From contig PSQN01000001.1 of the NCBI GenBank assembly GCA_002989075.1, positions 62,001 through 126,000 of the forward strand: DNA of 64,000 nt. Reading direction: 5' to 3'. The notes beneath the pieces are model-generated. The model worked only from the letters and a program-made list of their open reading frames with translations. It had not been told where the DNA came from and ran no database searches. This DNA comes from Arthonia radiata (taxonomy: Eukaryota; Ascomycota; Arthoniomycetes; Arthoniales; Arthoniaceae). Positions 10,140 through 20,193 of this stretch are shown here, in pieces (within the stretch, counting starts at the first letter, position 1; each line of letters begins with the position of its first letter). The translations under genes and the position numbers were made by a program.

Positions 10140-10642
10140 GTCTCTCTTCTGTACAAACCTACACGTACAACCTCAACGAGCGGCGCTGCTATACGCCGGC
10201 TCGACCACGAACTTATAGCGTACGCGCGCCGCGGATCAACGTTCCGGCGTTCTAGATGCGTGCTAGTCAAGAGGCACAACCTGTGAGCTGTTTGTTGTTT
10301 GTTTTGATTGTTCGGAACGATTCGAATTTGTGAAGATCAGGAACCAGCGCGCTCTGACTCGAGGCACAGGTGACGGCGTCCATTTTGGGCAGTTCTGTAT
10401 CCTCATGTTCCTGAGGCTCAAGTCCGAGCGATCTGTTAACTCCGAGCTGGGGGCTGTTTGCTGATGCTCGCCGACAAGGTGACAATGGTAGGTTGGGAAG
10501 CAGTGCTCGGACTTCCGTCTCGACCCGTCAGAAGGCCCTGAGGTATGTAGGCCACTATCAGATCAGTCTACTTGTGACGGTCGTTGAGCTTCACATGCTC
10601 GATTCGACGATGCCCCGGCTTCGAGAGCTACCTTGCTGAGCC
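10140..10642. promoter_or_regulatory. Divergent promoter between QNS1 and PAN2
   Basis: 503 bp between two outward-facing start codons. It contains a GC-rich patch with GTACGCGCGCCGCGG near 10,220, a T/G-rich run (GTTTGTTGTTTGTTTTG) near 10,287-10,303, and no obvious strong TATA box. No specific factor site can be named with confidence, and no gene is visible. Confidence 0.45.
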
Positions 10643-13600
10643 ATGGACGCTGAGTCCTCCCAAGAGGTGAGTACTGTCGACCAGTCATGCATTGAATCTG
10701 CATTCTTGCAATCCTTCAAACATATGCTAACGCCCTGCGGAGCTCACCAGAATCATTCTTCCTCCCCCTGGTCCACATGCAGCAGCAACCCCGCCTACCG
10801 CCTTGGCTTTCGACTCGAATCAAGAACTGCTATGGGTTGGCAACGACTTCGTATGATCCCCCTTGACATGGTAATACTTACTGGTCAAAGGCGAGCTAAA
10901 TATTGCCTCGCCAGGGAAGAATCACCTCGTTTTACAGCTCCGAGTTACGCCGGTACACTTCATATCGAGGCCATGGCATGCAAGAGGAGGCTGTCAAACA
11001 AATCCTACCATGTGACAAGGGCATACTATCGGTCGGCGCTCGAAGCGTACACTTGTCAGAACGCAGGGGGAGGGCAATCTGGCACTTGACGTGAGTCTGC
11101 CGGTGGGCTACCACCATCGCATCAGCGTCCTAGTCTTTTGCGGCTGACGGATACTGCTCGCAGACACGAGTCCTTCCAAGATCTGCGCTGCATCTGCTTT
11201 ACCACGTCTGCGGGTAACGAAATTCTTGCAGCTGGCTGTCAGAGCGACATGTTCCTTATAGATGTGGACAAGGGACAAGTCGCACAGATTGTCCGTTGGC
11301 CAGTACCATCCTTTTCATGCCAATGCTTACAGCCTCCAGAAACCCAGCTCCGATCATTACACTCTTTTGAAGCGTGGCGGTCAGTATATCTGCGCCGCAA
11401 CTTCGACCGGCTTCGTGGAGGTTTTGGAGCCGAGAACCTTGACTGTGGCTAAGAAGTGGAAAGCGCATCAAGGATGGATCAACGACATGGACGCCAATTC
11501 GAGGTTTCTTGTGACATGTGGCTGGTCGTCTCGACAGCATTACGGCAGCGTTCTGGACCCTTTGGCACGAGTGTTCGACCTCAAGACGCTGGTCCCTATT
11601 GCTCCTGTAACGTTTCCCGTTGGGGCCGCCTACGTTAGGCTTCATCCGAGGATGCTCACTACGGGTATGATTGCAAGTCGTACCGGGCAACTGCAGACCG
11701 TCGACATCATGAACAATCTCATGATCAATGTCCGCCAAGTCAATTTAGTCGATGCTCATCTGAACGGTTTAGAGATCGCTCCTTCAGGACAAGCCATGGC
11801 CATCGCAGATTCCAGCTGCTGGATACAATCATGGGGTTCTCCATCCCATACGCGATTCACTAACCATAGCGAGCCAACTGAACTTGCTGACGAAGCTTCG
11901 TTTCCCAAGCCGTCGGATTTCGGTTGGCTTGAGGACAAGCCTCTGAACAGCATCGGCATGCCTTTCTATCGCGAGACTCTGCTGTCAGCCTGGCCGAGCC
12001 ATATGACGTTTGAGATTGGTGCACCGTCGCCAATCATAGATTCTGAGATACTCGCAAAGCTTACACGCACCGACAGTGTGGCGTACGCTCCGAACCCAGG
12101 CAAGACTCGTCGCAATCAAGTGGAGAAAACAAGGGATACTCATCGAAAGAGCGATTCTATTGAAGGCCCCAGATTCCTCAGCGAGCAGGCCAAAGATGGC
12201 GATGACACAGGACGTCGGATGAGCGATGTTTTGGAGGCACTGAATGCAGCATCATTGGATGCCAACATCGATGTGCCACCAATGTATCGAAATGTGGAGA
12301 TACAATACAGCCGCTTTGGCGTTGACGACTTTGATTTTGGGTGAGCAAACACTCGACCTGTGCATGTTTTGTTCGTGGACTGAGCTCTGCAGATACTTCA
12401 ACAAGACTAAACACTCTGGGCTTGAGACCCACATACGCAACGCATATGCCAACTCTCTCATACAGCTGATTCGCCACACGCCATTAGTCCGCAATCTTGC
12501 CCTGTCTCACACCGCAAGGGCTTGCATGCGTGAAGCGTGCTTACTTTGCGAGATGGGGTTCCTGTTTGACATGCTGGAGAAGGCGGACGGCCAGAATTGT
12601 CAAGCCACCAATTTCTTGAAGACACTCAGCGGGCTATCTGGCATGTCGCAGCTGGGTCTGGACGAAGAAAATGTTGTGTCTCGTCCTTTTGGTCAGATGA
12701 TCCAGGCCATGTCTCGTTTCCTGCTTGAAGTTGCCGCGGCAGAGTACAGAGACACTGGCAAAGCAGGCCCAGGCATGTTGGACAATACCACGGCCACATT
12801 AGGTTTGCTACACATTCGATGCTCTCACTGCGGCAACGAGTCCTTCCGAAACGATGGTGTCTACGTCCACGAGCTGCTTTATCCATCACGCACTCAAGTC
12901 AGGCCTCAGCTTAGGAACGCTATGCCCTTTTTCTCCCAGGTACTCAAAGCAAGCGTGGAACGGACCGATCAGACCCGGGGATGGTGCGACCGCTGCAAGC
13001 GATATCAGCACCTTGTATCGCAGAAGCGCGTTAGGACCGTGCCTCCAGTTTTGACACTCAACACCAGCGCCCATACCTTAGATGCCAAACAGTGTTGGGC
13101 AAAGGCAGGCTGGCTGCCGCAGGAGATAGGCGTCATCGTAGATCAAGGCAACTTCTTCTGCTTCGAGGGTCAGGACCTAAGACACCACCTTCAGCGCGGC
13201 GCATACAAGATTGAGGTGTACGAGCTGGTTGGCGCAGTCGCCGATATCAATGCTGACGACACCCAGAAGTCGCATCTCGTATCCATCGTCAACTGCGCCG
13301 TCTCCGAGCGCGAGAGCAATGCGCAGGACGACTGGCATCTGTTCAATGACTTCCTAGTCCGACCCATCCCTTCCGACGAGGCGCTTCGCTTCGATCCGGC
13401 GTGGAAGCTGCCCGCTGTCGTGACCTATCAACAGAAACGTTATCGTGGCTATGTGGATAATGAATGGAAACAGAATTTGGATACGTCGCTACTGTATCAG
13501 CGTGGTCCAATGCGATCGAGGCTTGAGCAGGAAAATATCATACCCCTCTCCTTCCCGTTCGAAAGCGTCAAAACAGGGATGCCAGTGGGCATAGATGCAG

Positions 13601-14433
13601 AATTTGTCTCGTTGCAGCAAGAAGAGATCGAAATCAAGCCCGACGGATCTCGAACCACCCTCCGTCCGTCGCGTCTCGCTTTGGCAAGGGTGTCTGTCCT
13701 GCGAGGTGCGGTCGCGCCAGCTCCGAAGAAAGATCTACTCAGCCCCTCAACAGCTGAGTCACATTCAGAAAGCAGCAGTCTGGAGCAGTACACGCCTTTT
13801 ATCGACGATTACATCCACGTCTCCGACCCCGTAGTTGACTACCTCACGGCATACTCGGGCATACATCCAGGGGATCTGTCTCCCACCACGTCGCCCTATT
13901 CCTCTTCCGGGCGTTTGATTTCTTTGAAGATAGCTTACAAGAAGCTATGGCTATTATTAAACCTTGGTTGTGTCTTCGTAGGCCACGGCCTGCCAAAGGA
14001 CTTTCGCACCATCAACATGCAGATACCGAGGTCACAAGTGGTCGACACCGTGGATCTATACTTCAGTAAACGCAGTCAACGGAAATTAAGCTTGCGATTC
14101 TTGAGCTGGTACCTTTTAGGTGAGCGGGTGCAAATGGAGGGTACAGGCAAAGGTCACGACAGTGTTGAGGATGCTCGAATGGCGCTGCGACTGTGGGCGA
14201 AATGGAGAGAGCTAGAAGCCAAAGGCAGGACTCAGAAAATGATCGAAGAGATCTACCGGCGAGGACGGGAGACAGCGTTCAGAGTACCCTCCGCCACGTC
14301 ACCTCCGCAGAGAAGTTCCGGAGCACTTTCCGGGCGAGCGACTCCGTTAAGTGAATTTGAGGACGCTGCAAGCATGCCTGGGACGCCTCCAGATAGAAGT
14401 GTAGGATATAGAAAGATGAACAATGGCTCATGA
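10643..14433 (+). CDS. PAN2: PAN2, catalytic subunit of the PAN2-PAN3 poly(A) nuclease
   Basis: Six exons: 10643-10666, 10743-10850, 10915-11090, 11164-11290, 11340-12340 and 12393-14433, giving 1,158 residues, a normal length. Pan2-Pan3 does the first, slow trimming of mRNA poly(A) tails in the cytoplasm. Seen: an N-terminal WD40-type region (to about 350) with NQELLWVGNDF, SFYSSELRRYTSYRGHG and DPLARVFDLKTL; a linker with RKTRRNQVEKT, where the family binds Pan3; a catalytically dead ubiquitin-hydrolase-like domain from about 485 (GLETHIRNAYANSLIQL); and a DEDD exonuclease domain with Asp880 and Glu882 (GIDAEF), Asp1015 (GHGLPKDF) and Asp1072 (GHDSVEDAR). Intron 1 has a perfect TGCTAAC branch site. 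The join at exons 4/5 (donor GTCCGT, 49 bp) is chosen because it restores frame and matches the family spacing; it is the least certain. The first exon codes for only eight residues. Confidence 0.94.
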
Positions 14434-14788
14434 TTGCACACGTTTTCTTTTCAGGCCCATAATGTGGAAACGTTCGTTCGTCAGCGCCCGGAGCGATTTT
14501 CTCCACAGAGAATGGAAAGTCGAAGTCATGCGAGCCTTTATCGAGCTGCGGTGCCTACAAGTCGTGATCCCAAAATGATACCCAACGAGTCATGGGTGTC
14601 GAACGTCACATTCACCTTCGCCCAGACTTGACCTCGCTCAGACGCCATTACATTCTCAAGCAACTCATTCCCTTTCTTATCTTCCCTCCATGCTGCGTCT
14701 GCCATACAAGATCGCAAAGCAAGTCATCACATAGCAACTTCAGCATCAGCGGCTACCTGCCAATACGATATCCATTTACGACCTTGAA
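14434..14788. other. Intergenic region PAN2 to HBS1
   Basis: 355 bp between two genes on the same strand. It must hold the PAN2 3' UTR and the HBS1 promoter and leader. A long frame that starts at 14592 and overlaps HBS1 is a shadow in another frame. No repeat or RNA gene is seen. Confidence 0.5.
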
Positions 14789-17083
14789 ATGCCTGGCCAC
14801 GTACGGAACAAGAACATTCAACTCGACAACGATTACTACGAAGATGATGATTTTTACGATGACGAATACGACGATGGGTACTATGATGAGCCAGTATCAC
14901 AACCGCGGCCAGCAGCGCAAGCCAACACGGCGCAAAAGAAGCAATCTAAAGGTAAGCTACGTCTCCTTTTATTCTCGCTTATCCACCACCTTGTGCCGAC
15001 TGCTCGTCCTTCAGACCACTTCGATGGGCTGCATTGGGGGCAGCTACCCCCGGACCGCATGTCTAAGATTCGAGAATACCCTCGAGCGCCGCCAGGACGA
15101 CTTCTGGGAGGCTCTGGCAAGCCATCGAAGCTGCAAGCCCTCGCAGCGCAACGACGGAAGCAACAAGAAGAGACAAGAAGTCAGAGCAGCTCTTCAAGTC
15201 AGCGTCAGGATCAAGAAGCCGAAGTAGAAACGTCTTCTCTCGCGATTCTCGATAAATTAGACAAGCGGCTAGACGCACAAAACCATGACACGGCTCTGGA
15301 GGAGAACAGCATACGATCGCGCGCCGAGCGCATACCCCGATATAAACGCCAGAAGACAGAGCAGGAGCAAGAACAGCCCGATGAGCCCGACCCCGTCCAG
15401 CCAGGCACCGAGGCACGCGGGACAAGCACTCCGGCCGAACACTACGATCTTCGCGCACCGCCCTCCATGTTCGCTAGCGCGCTTATAGGACGATCAGAGG
15501 TCACTAGCAATTTGCACAAGGCTCAGGAACTTCGACTTGTTGTTACAGCAGATTCTAATCCTTTCATAGGTCCAAGTCCAGATGATGTCGTCTCCAAGGC
15601 ACAGTCTAAAGGAGGCCCGCCTCCTCCGAAAAGGCCGCCGCCTAACAAAGCCAGTACCAACGGCGTGACACAGGGCGTTGCTTCTTTGAAGATAGCCGAA
15701 GCGCCAACAATTAGATCGAAGAATGTGGACGTGCCTGCAGAATACGAGCGACCAAAGAGCAGAGGGTCTGCCAACTTTGTCGTCATTGGGCACGTGGATC
15801 ATGGTAAATCAACGTTAATGGGACGTCTATTACTTGACCTAAAGCATCCAAATCTGTCACAGCGCGACTTTGAAAAGCTACAAAGAGCTTCAAGCGCGGC
15901 GGGAAAGGGCTCGTTCGCATTAGCTTGGGCGATGGACGCAAGGTCTGATGAACGCGAACATGGTGTGACGGTCGACATTGCAACACAGCACTTTCAAACA
16001 GATAAGACCGACTTCACAATCCTGGATGCACCCGGACACCAAGACTTTGTCAAAAACATGATCGCAGGGACATCTCAGGCAGACTTCGCCGTTCTAGTTG
16101 TGGACGCTTCCACGGATGCCTTTGAAGCCGGGCTGAGGGGGCAGACGCGCGAGCATGCTATGCTTGCCAGAAGTATTGGCATCGCACGACTAGTTGTTGC
16201 GGTCAACAAGATGGACGCTGCAAAGTGGAGCAAAGATCGATTTGACGAGATTGTTGCCCAGCTTCAGGGCTTCTTCTCCGCAGCGGGTTTCAGTCAGAAA
16301 AACATCAGCTTTGTCCCTTGCGCGGGCCTTACAGGCGACAATGTGGCCACACCGCTTACGAGCGAACGGCAGAAGCTGGCTTCATGGTACAATGGACCTA
16401 CTCTGGTACAAGCACTGGAAGCATCAGAGCCTCGTGAGCGCCGGATACGAGATCCACTGCGAATGACGATTTCAGAGGTGTTCAACAACACAGTGTCCGG
16501 CGCACCAACAGGTGACGTGAGCGTGACCGGCCTCATAGATTCTGGCAACCTCCAGATTGGCACAAGGATACTAGCTCAGCCATCATCTCTTTCATGTAGC
16601 GTGAAGGGCATTGAAGTCAGTAAAACGCCTCGTGACTGGGCCGTAGCAGGCCAAATCGCTACGCTGCACCTCGTCGGCATACAAGAGGAGCATCTTCAGG
16701 TCGGTGACGTTCTCTGTGAGAAAGGCAACAAGGAATTACAGAACGTACGAAAATTTACGGCGAAGTGTCTTACGTTCGAACACCTATTACCTACCCAGCT
16801 CGCTTTACACCGAGGCCAAATCTACAGCTCCGTCAAGATACAGTTCCTGGAGCTTGTACAGAAGGAAGATTCAGCGATCACAAATCGCAATGGAGCTACT
16901 AAGAAGAAGAAAAGAGCCCCGCGAGTGGTACATCCTCAGCAAATCGTGCGAATGCTCGCAGAACTGTACGATAATGACAGAGGTCTGCCGCTCGACTTGA
17001 ACGATCGAGTCGTCTTCAGAGAAGGCGGTAAGACCGTTGCTACTGGTATGATAGATGGCATAGAAGAATATGTCAAGCAATGA
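14789..17083 (+). CDS. HBS1: HBS1, translational GTPase of the Dom34-Hbs1 ribosome-rescue complex
   Basis: Hbs1 with Dom34/Pelota splits stalled ribosomes in no-go and non-stop mRNA decay. The 764-codon frame can be read straight through, but a 63-bp intron at 14952-15014 (GTAAGC..CAG) is likely, leaving 743 residues; the stretch it removes (KLRLLLFSLIHHLV) is out of place in an acidic, disordered N-terminus. After it come DHFDGLHWGQLPPDRM and GRLLGGSGKPSKLQALAAQRRKQ, typical of fungal Hbs1. GTPase motifs (numbering spliced): G1 GHVDHGKST at 313, G2 in GVTVDIAT, G3 DAPGH near 392, G4 NKMD near 452, G5-like CAGLTGDN. The stretch KGSFALAWAMDARSDEREHGVT separates it from eRF3/Sup35 and EF-1alpha. 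Domains II and III follow to the end. The helical HBS1 N-terminal domain is hard to find. The stop lies about 200 bp from the AT-rich block. Confidence 0.94.
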   Translation: MPGHVRNKNIQLDNDYYEDDDFYDDEYDDGYYDEPVSQPRPAAQANTAQKKQSKGKLRLLLFSLIHHLVPTARPSDHFDGLHWGQLPPDRMSKIREYPRAPPGRLLGGSGKPSKLQALAAQRRKQQEETRSQSSSSSQRQDQEAEVETSSLAILDKLDKRLDAQNHDTALEENSIRSRAERIPRYKRQKTEQEQEQPDEPDPVQPGTEARGTSTPAEHYDLRAPPSMFASALIGRSEVTSNLHKAQELRLVVTADSNPFIGPSPDDVVSKAQSKGGPPPPKRPPPNKASTNGVTQGVASLKIAEAPTIRSKNVDVPAEYERPKSRGSANFVVIGHVDHGKSTLMGRLLLDLKHPNLSQRDFEKLQRASSAAGKGSFALAWAMDARSDEREHGVTVDIATQHFQTDKTDFTILDAPGHQDFVKNMIAGTSQADFAVLVVDASTDAFEAGLRGQTREHAMLARSIGIARLVVAVNKMDAAKWSKDRFDEIVAQLQGFFSAAGFSQKNISFVPCAGLTGDNVATPLTSERQKLASWYNGPTLVQALEASEPRERRIRDPLRMTISEVFNNTVSGAPTGDVSVTGLIDSGNLQIGTRILAQPSSLSCSVKGIEVSKTPRDWAVAGQIATLHLVGIQEEHLQVGDVLCEKGNKELQNVRKFTAKCLTFEHLLPTQLALHRGQIYSSVKIQFLELVQKEDSAITNRNGATKKKKRAPRVVHPQQIVRMLAELYDNDRGLPLDLNDRVVFREGGKTVATGMIDGIEEYVKQ

Positions 17084-17283
17084 AGGCACAGCCATATGCA
17101 AAGTAGACATGGAAAACAGCGTGCAACACGGTGATGTATGCATGCATGAGTCGCTAGCATCTGCTGGGCCCTGGTTGCTGTTCTGCTGCTTCGGGCCATC
17201 ATCCTTAAAACTCTCCCTCTTCTTGCGAAATTTACAAAAAGCTATTTTTCTCCACAAACTTACTCAATTTCTGCCTTAAAGTC
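17084..17283. other. HBS1 3' flank, last GC-balanced DNA before the AT-rich block
   Basis: About 200 bp of normal composition after the HBS1 stop, ending CTCAATTTCTGCCTTAAAG. Beyond this CpA and TpG almost vanish. No gene is visible here. Confidence 0.6.
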
Positions 17284-17559
17284 TTCGAGCTTACTTAGCT
17301 TATTAAGTACTTTTATTTATAACTTCTTTTAGCTAAATTAAGTAAAAAATGCTTATACTGTCTTTTAAATAGTCTATAGTTATCTTTAAGACGCCTAAAA
17401 ATATAAATATACTACTTACCTTTATAATAGATATATAAATAAAGATAAACTAGTTTATATAGCTAGTAGAGTTTAGTTATAAGAATAGTATTCTATTTTA
17501 TATCTTTAAGGAGTTTATAGATATACATAGTCGCCTTTAGACCTATATAGTAGAGAATC
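17284..17559. other. AT-rich flank left of the first Copia fossil
   Basis: About 280 bp of RIP-like sequence between the composition boundary and the first target-site duplication. I cannot assign it to a family. It may be the continuation of the element disrupted on the other side (20,199 onward), since the two sides are joined by a perfect 5-bp duplication. Confidence 0.4.
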
Positions 17560-17564
17560 TATAC

Positions 17565-17748
17565 TGTTAAGAATTCATAGACGCGTTTAGTCTTAGCCTT
17601 TATATAGTAGCTTTAGTATAGCTTGGCGGACTTAGTATATTAGGATTTCTAATATAGATATAGATCTTAGTACTAGACTTTGTCTTGTTTTAAGCTTTCT
17701 TTACAGCTAGCTATTAATTTAATTAGATATATAGTTTAGCTTTTAACT
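17565..17748 (+). repeat. Copia-3 5' LTR
   Basis: 184 bp starting TGTTAAG and ending TTTTAACT; matches 20,010-20,193 with mostly transition differences. Followed by a sequence like the methionine-tRNA primer site of Copia elements. Confidence 0.75.
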
Positions 17749-18169
17749 AATTGTAAGCCTAAAATAGAGCTTTTATAAAGCCTTTATTAATATATATATC
17801 TAAATAAGAACGAGACGTTATTAGAACTAGATATAGCTAGAATTAGCTAATCTAGACCTTATTACTATAGTTCTATACTAGAACTAGAATTCTAAAATTA
17901 TAAAGTTTATCTATAGTATAGCTAATATTAAGTAAGATATCTGCTTTAATATACTAAAAGGTAGCAAGAACTATTAGAATTAGTAGGCTAATATAAAGAG
18001 TATATTAAAGGTAGCTAGTTTATAGAAGTATACTACTAGTGTTAGTAATAGAGCTCTAGACTAGCGCCTACTAAACTCTACTTTAAGAGTAATAGTAGTA
18101 ATAAGAAAAGAACAGTACTAAGAATAAGAGAATTAGAATATAAAGAAGAGTAAGATTAGAGTTCTCTAT

Positions 18170-18700
18170 AGAAGAGAATAGAAGTCAGTATCTAGCTTCT
18201 ATTCTACTTCTATTTAGTTAAAAGTAGGAGTAAAAGTTATTAACTTAATAGAAAAAGGATTATCTTAATTCTCTTCTACTTTTATTTTACTTTTACTTCT
18301 ATTTTCAGTATTTTATTAGAATAGAAGTAGAATAGAAGTTATATTTTTTAGTAAAGAATTATTATATTAGAGGTTTAAGACTAAAAACTCTATTAAAAAT
18401 TAATTAATTAAAGTTTTTAGGTCTAAATATATATATTTAGAGGCGCTTAAGAGTTAAAAACTTTAAAATTATTAAGATATTTAACTATAAAAAGGTTATC
18501 TTAATTAATAACTTCTATTCTATTTATATAGAAGTACTAAAAAAGAATAGAACTTAGAAATATTAAGTCTTCTTTTACTTCTACTTCTAATAGAAGTTAT
18601 AATAGCTTCTACTATAAAATAGAAGTTCTAATAATTAGACTCTCTTCTACTTCTACTTCTATTTTACTTCTACTTCTAATAGAATTACTATCTTTTATAG
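18170..18700. repeat. Short interspersed direct and inverted GAAGTA/TACTTC repeats
   Basis: Many copies of words such as AATAGAAGTAGAA and their complement TTCTACTTCTATT crowd this stretch in both orientations, inside Copia-3. Copies on opposite strands could fold into hairpins. Function unknown; may be simple-sequence growth. Confidence 0.6.
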
Positions 18701-19684
18701 GAAATTCTAAGTAAAGTAAGCCTCTATATCCTTAATAACGTCTCTTAGATAATTAAAACTATACTAAACTATAATATCTATAACAGCGCTAAGATAAAGT
18801 AAAATTGTTTTAAAAGATATTAGAAGATAGGTTATATAGAGGTTTTTAATATTATTACTAGCTTTATAGCATTAAAGCTTAATAGTAAGATTAAAGAATA
18901 CTATATTAAATTTAATATATAAATAAATAAGCTTAATTTACTTATAGCTCTAGAAACACTATCTTACCTTAGTAAGTAGATAATAGTTATATTCTTTCTA
19001 TAGAACGTTAATAGTATATAGAGCTATAGTAGCTAGATATTAAATAAGCGTTTATAGTACTAGACTTTAGCTAATTCTACTACTATTAATATCTACTAGC
19101 TATTTAAAGAGGTAATTAAAGTATTATATGTTATAAAGATGAAGTAAACTATTAAAAAGAGCTTTAGTATACTAGACCTATATAGTAATACTAGAAAGAA
19201 TAAGAAAGAGAAGTACTATAGTAAGTATAGAAAAGATAACTATACTAATAATAACTATTAAAAGGATATTATATATATAACTTATAATAGCGATAGCTAC
19301 TCTAGTACTAAGTACTACTATAAGAACTCTAAGATTGCTCTATATACTTAGAAGCTATAGAGCTATATTAGAAAGTTTAAGGGTATTAACCTTAGTAAGG
19401 GTAATACCTTTCTTCTAGCTAGCGTATATAGTAGCAATATAGAAGCTATTACTACCTTTATTATATACTTTAAAGATTAGATCTATACTATAGAGAAGAT
19501 TTCTATTAAGAAGGTCTCTATCTATATATAAGATATCTATAGCGGGCGCTACTACTAAGAAGGATATTGTTCTATAATATATATAGTATAGCGGTACTAA
19601 TAAGTATATTTAGTTTAGATAGCTTTATTAGTATTAAACTAGATATTAAACTAGATCTAGACTCTAAACTCTAGACTAAACTAA

Positions 19685-19721
19685 ACTAGACTAGACTAGA
19701 CTAGACTAGACTAGACTAGAT
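19685..19721. repeat. (ACTAG)n pentanucleotide array
   Basis: About seven tandem copies of a 5-bp unit, preceded by degenerate copies (ACTAAACTAAACTAG, CTAGACTCTAAACTCTAG) from about 19,645. Lies inside Copia-3, near its 3' LTR. Confidence 0.85.
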
Positions 19722-20009
19722 TAAGTATAGTAAAGGTATTTAAAAGCAGACAATAATATTATAAATTGATATAGTATTACTACTAAAAGAGATAAGAATT
19801 TAAAGACTTTAAAGAGATACTTTAGTATAGAAAAGGCGTAATCGATAGGTAGACCTAATATAGACAATATTAGATATATTAAGACAAGACTTAGCTCTAA
19901 ATAAGGAGAATAGTAAGACAAACAATCTTCTAAAGTAGCTAGTATATAGTAGTAAAGATTAAGATATAAAACCTTACTATTATTATTATAGCTTTTAACT
20001 AACAGGGTA

Positions 20010-20193
20010 TATTAAGAGTTAGTAGATATATTTAGTCTTAGCCTTTATATAGTAGCTTTAGTATAGCTTAGTAGGCTTAGTATACTAGAATTTCTAATAT
20101 AGATATAGATCTTAGTATTAGACTTTATCTTGTTTCAAGCTTTCTTTCTAGCTAACTATTAATTTAATTAGATATATAGTTTAGTTTTTAACT
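20010..20193 (+). repeat. Copia-3 3' LTR
   Basis: 184 bp, pair of 17,565-17,748; followed directly by the duplicated TATAC. Confidence 0.75.

Larger units (their letters stand above)
17565..20193 (+). mobile_element. Copia-3: short LTR retroelement fossil, gag-like only
   Basis: A 2.6-kb element bounded by 184-bp direct repeats (17,565-17,748 and 20,010-20,193) and by a perfect 5-bp target-site duplication TATAC (17,560-17,564 and 20,194-20,198). The internal part has a primer-site-like stretch just after the 5' LTR, a repetitive purine/pyrimidine stretch (18,170-18,700), a gag-like region near 18,710-19,560 resembling Ty1/Copia gag, and a pentamer array. No reverse transcriptase or integrase region is visible, so it is either an internal-deletion derivative or a non-autonomous element. 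It is heavily RIP-mutated and broken throughout. Confidence 0.72.

Noticed and set aside
14592-15227. 211-codon plus-strand frame overlapping the HBS1 start
   Set aside because: Another frame of the HBS1 leader and N-terminus; HBS1 itself is clearly the coding frame downstream.
18170-18700. Possible CRISPR-like array of short repeats
   Set aside because: Repeat units are short, vary in length and spacing and occur in both orientations within a eukaryotic retroelement.
19721-19921. 66-codon minus-strand hydrophobic frame in Copia-3
   Set aside because: AT-rich RIP DNA gives runs of Leu, Ile, Tyr and Phe by chance; no counterpart in related copies.
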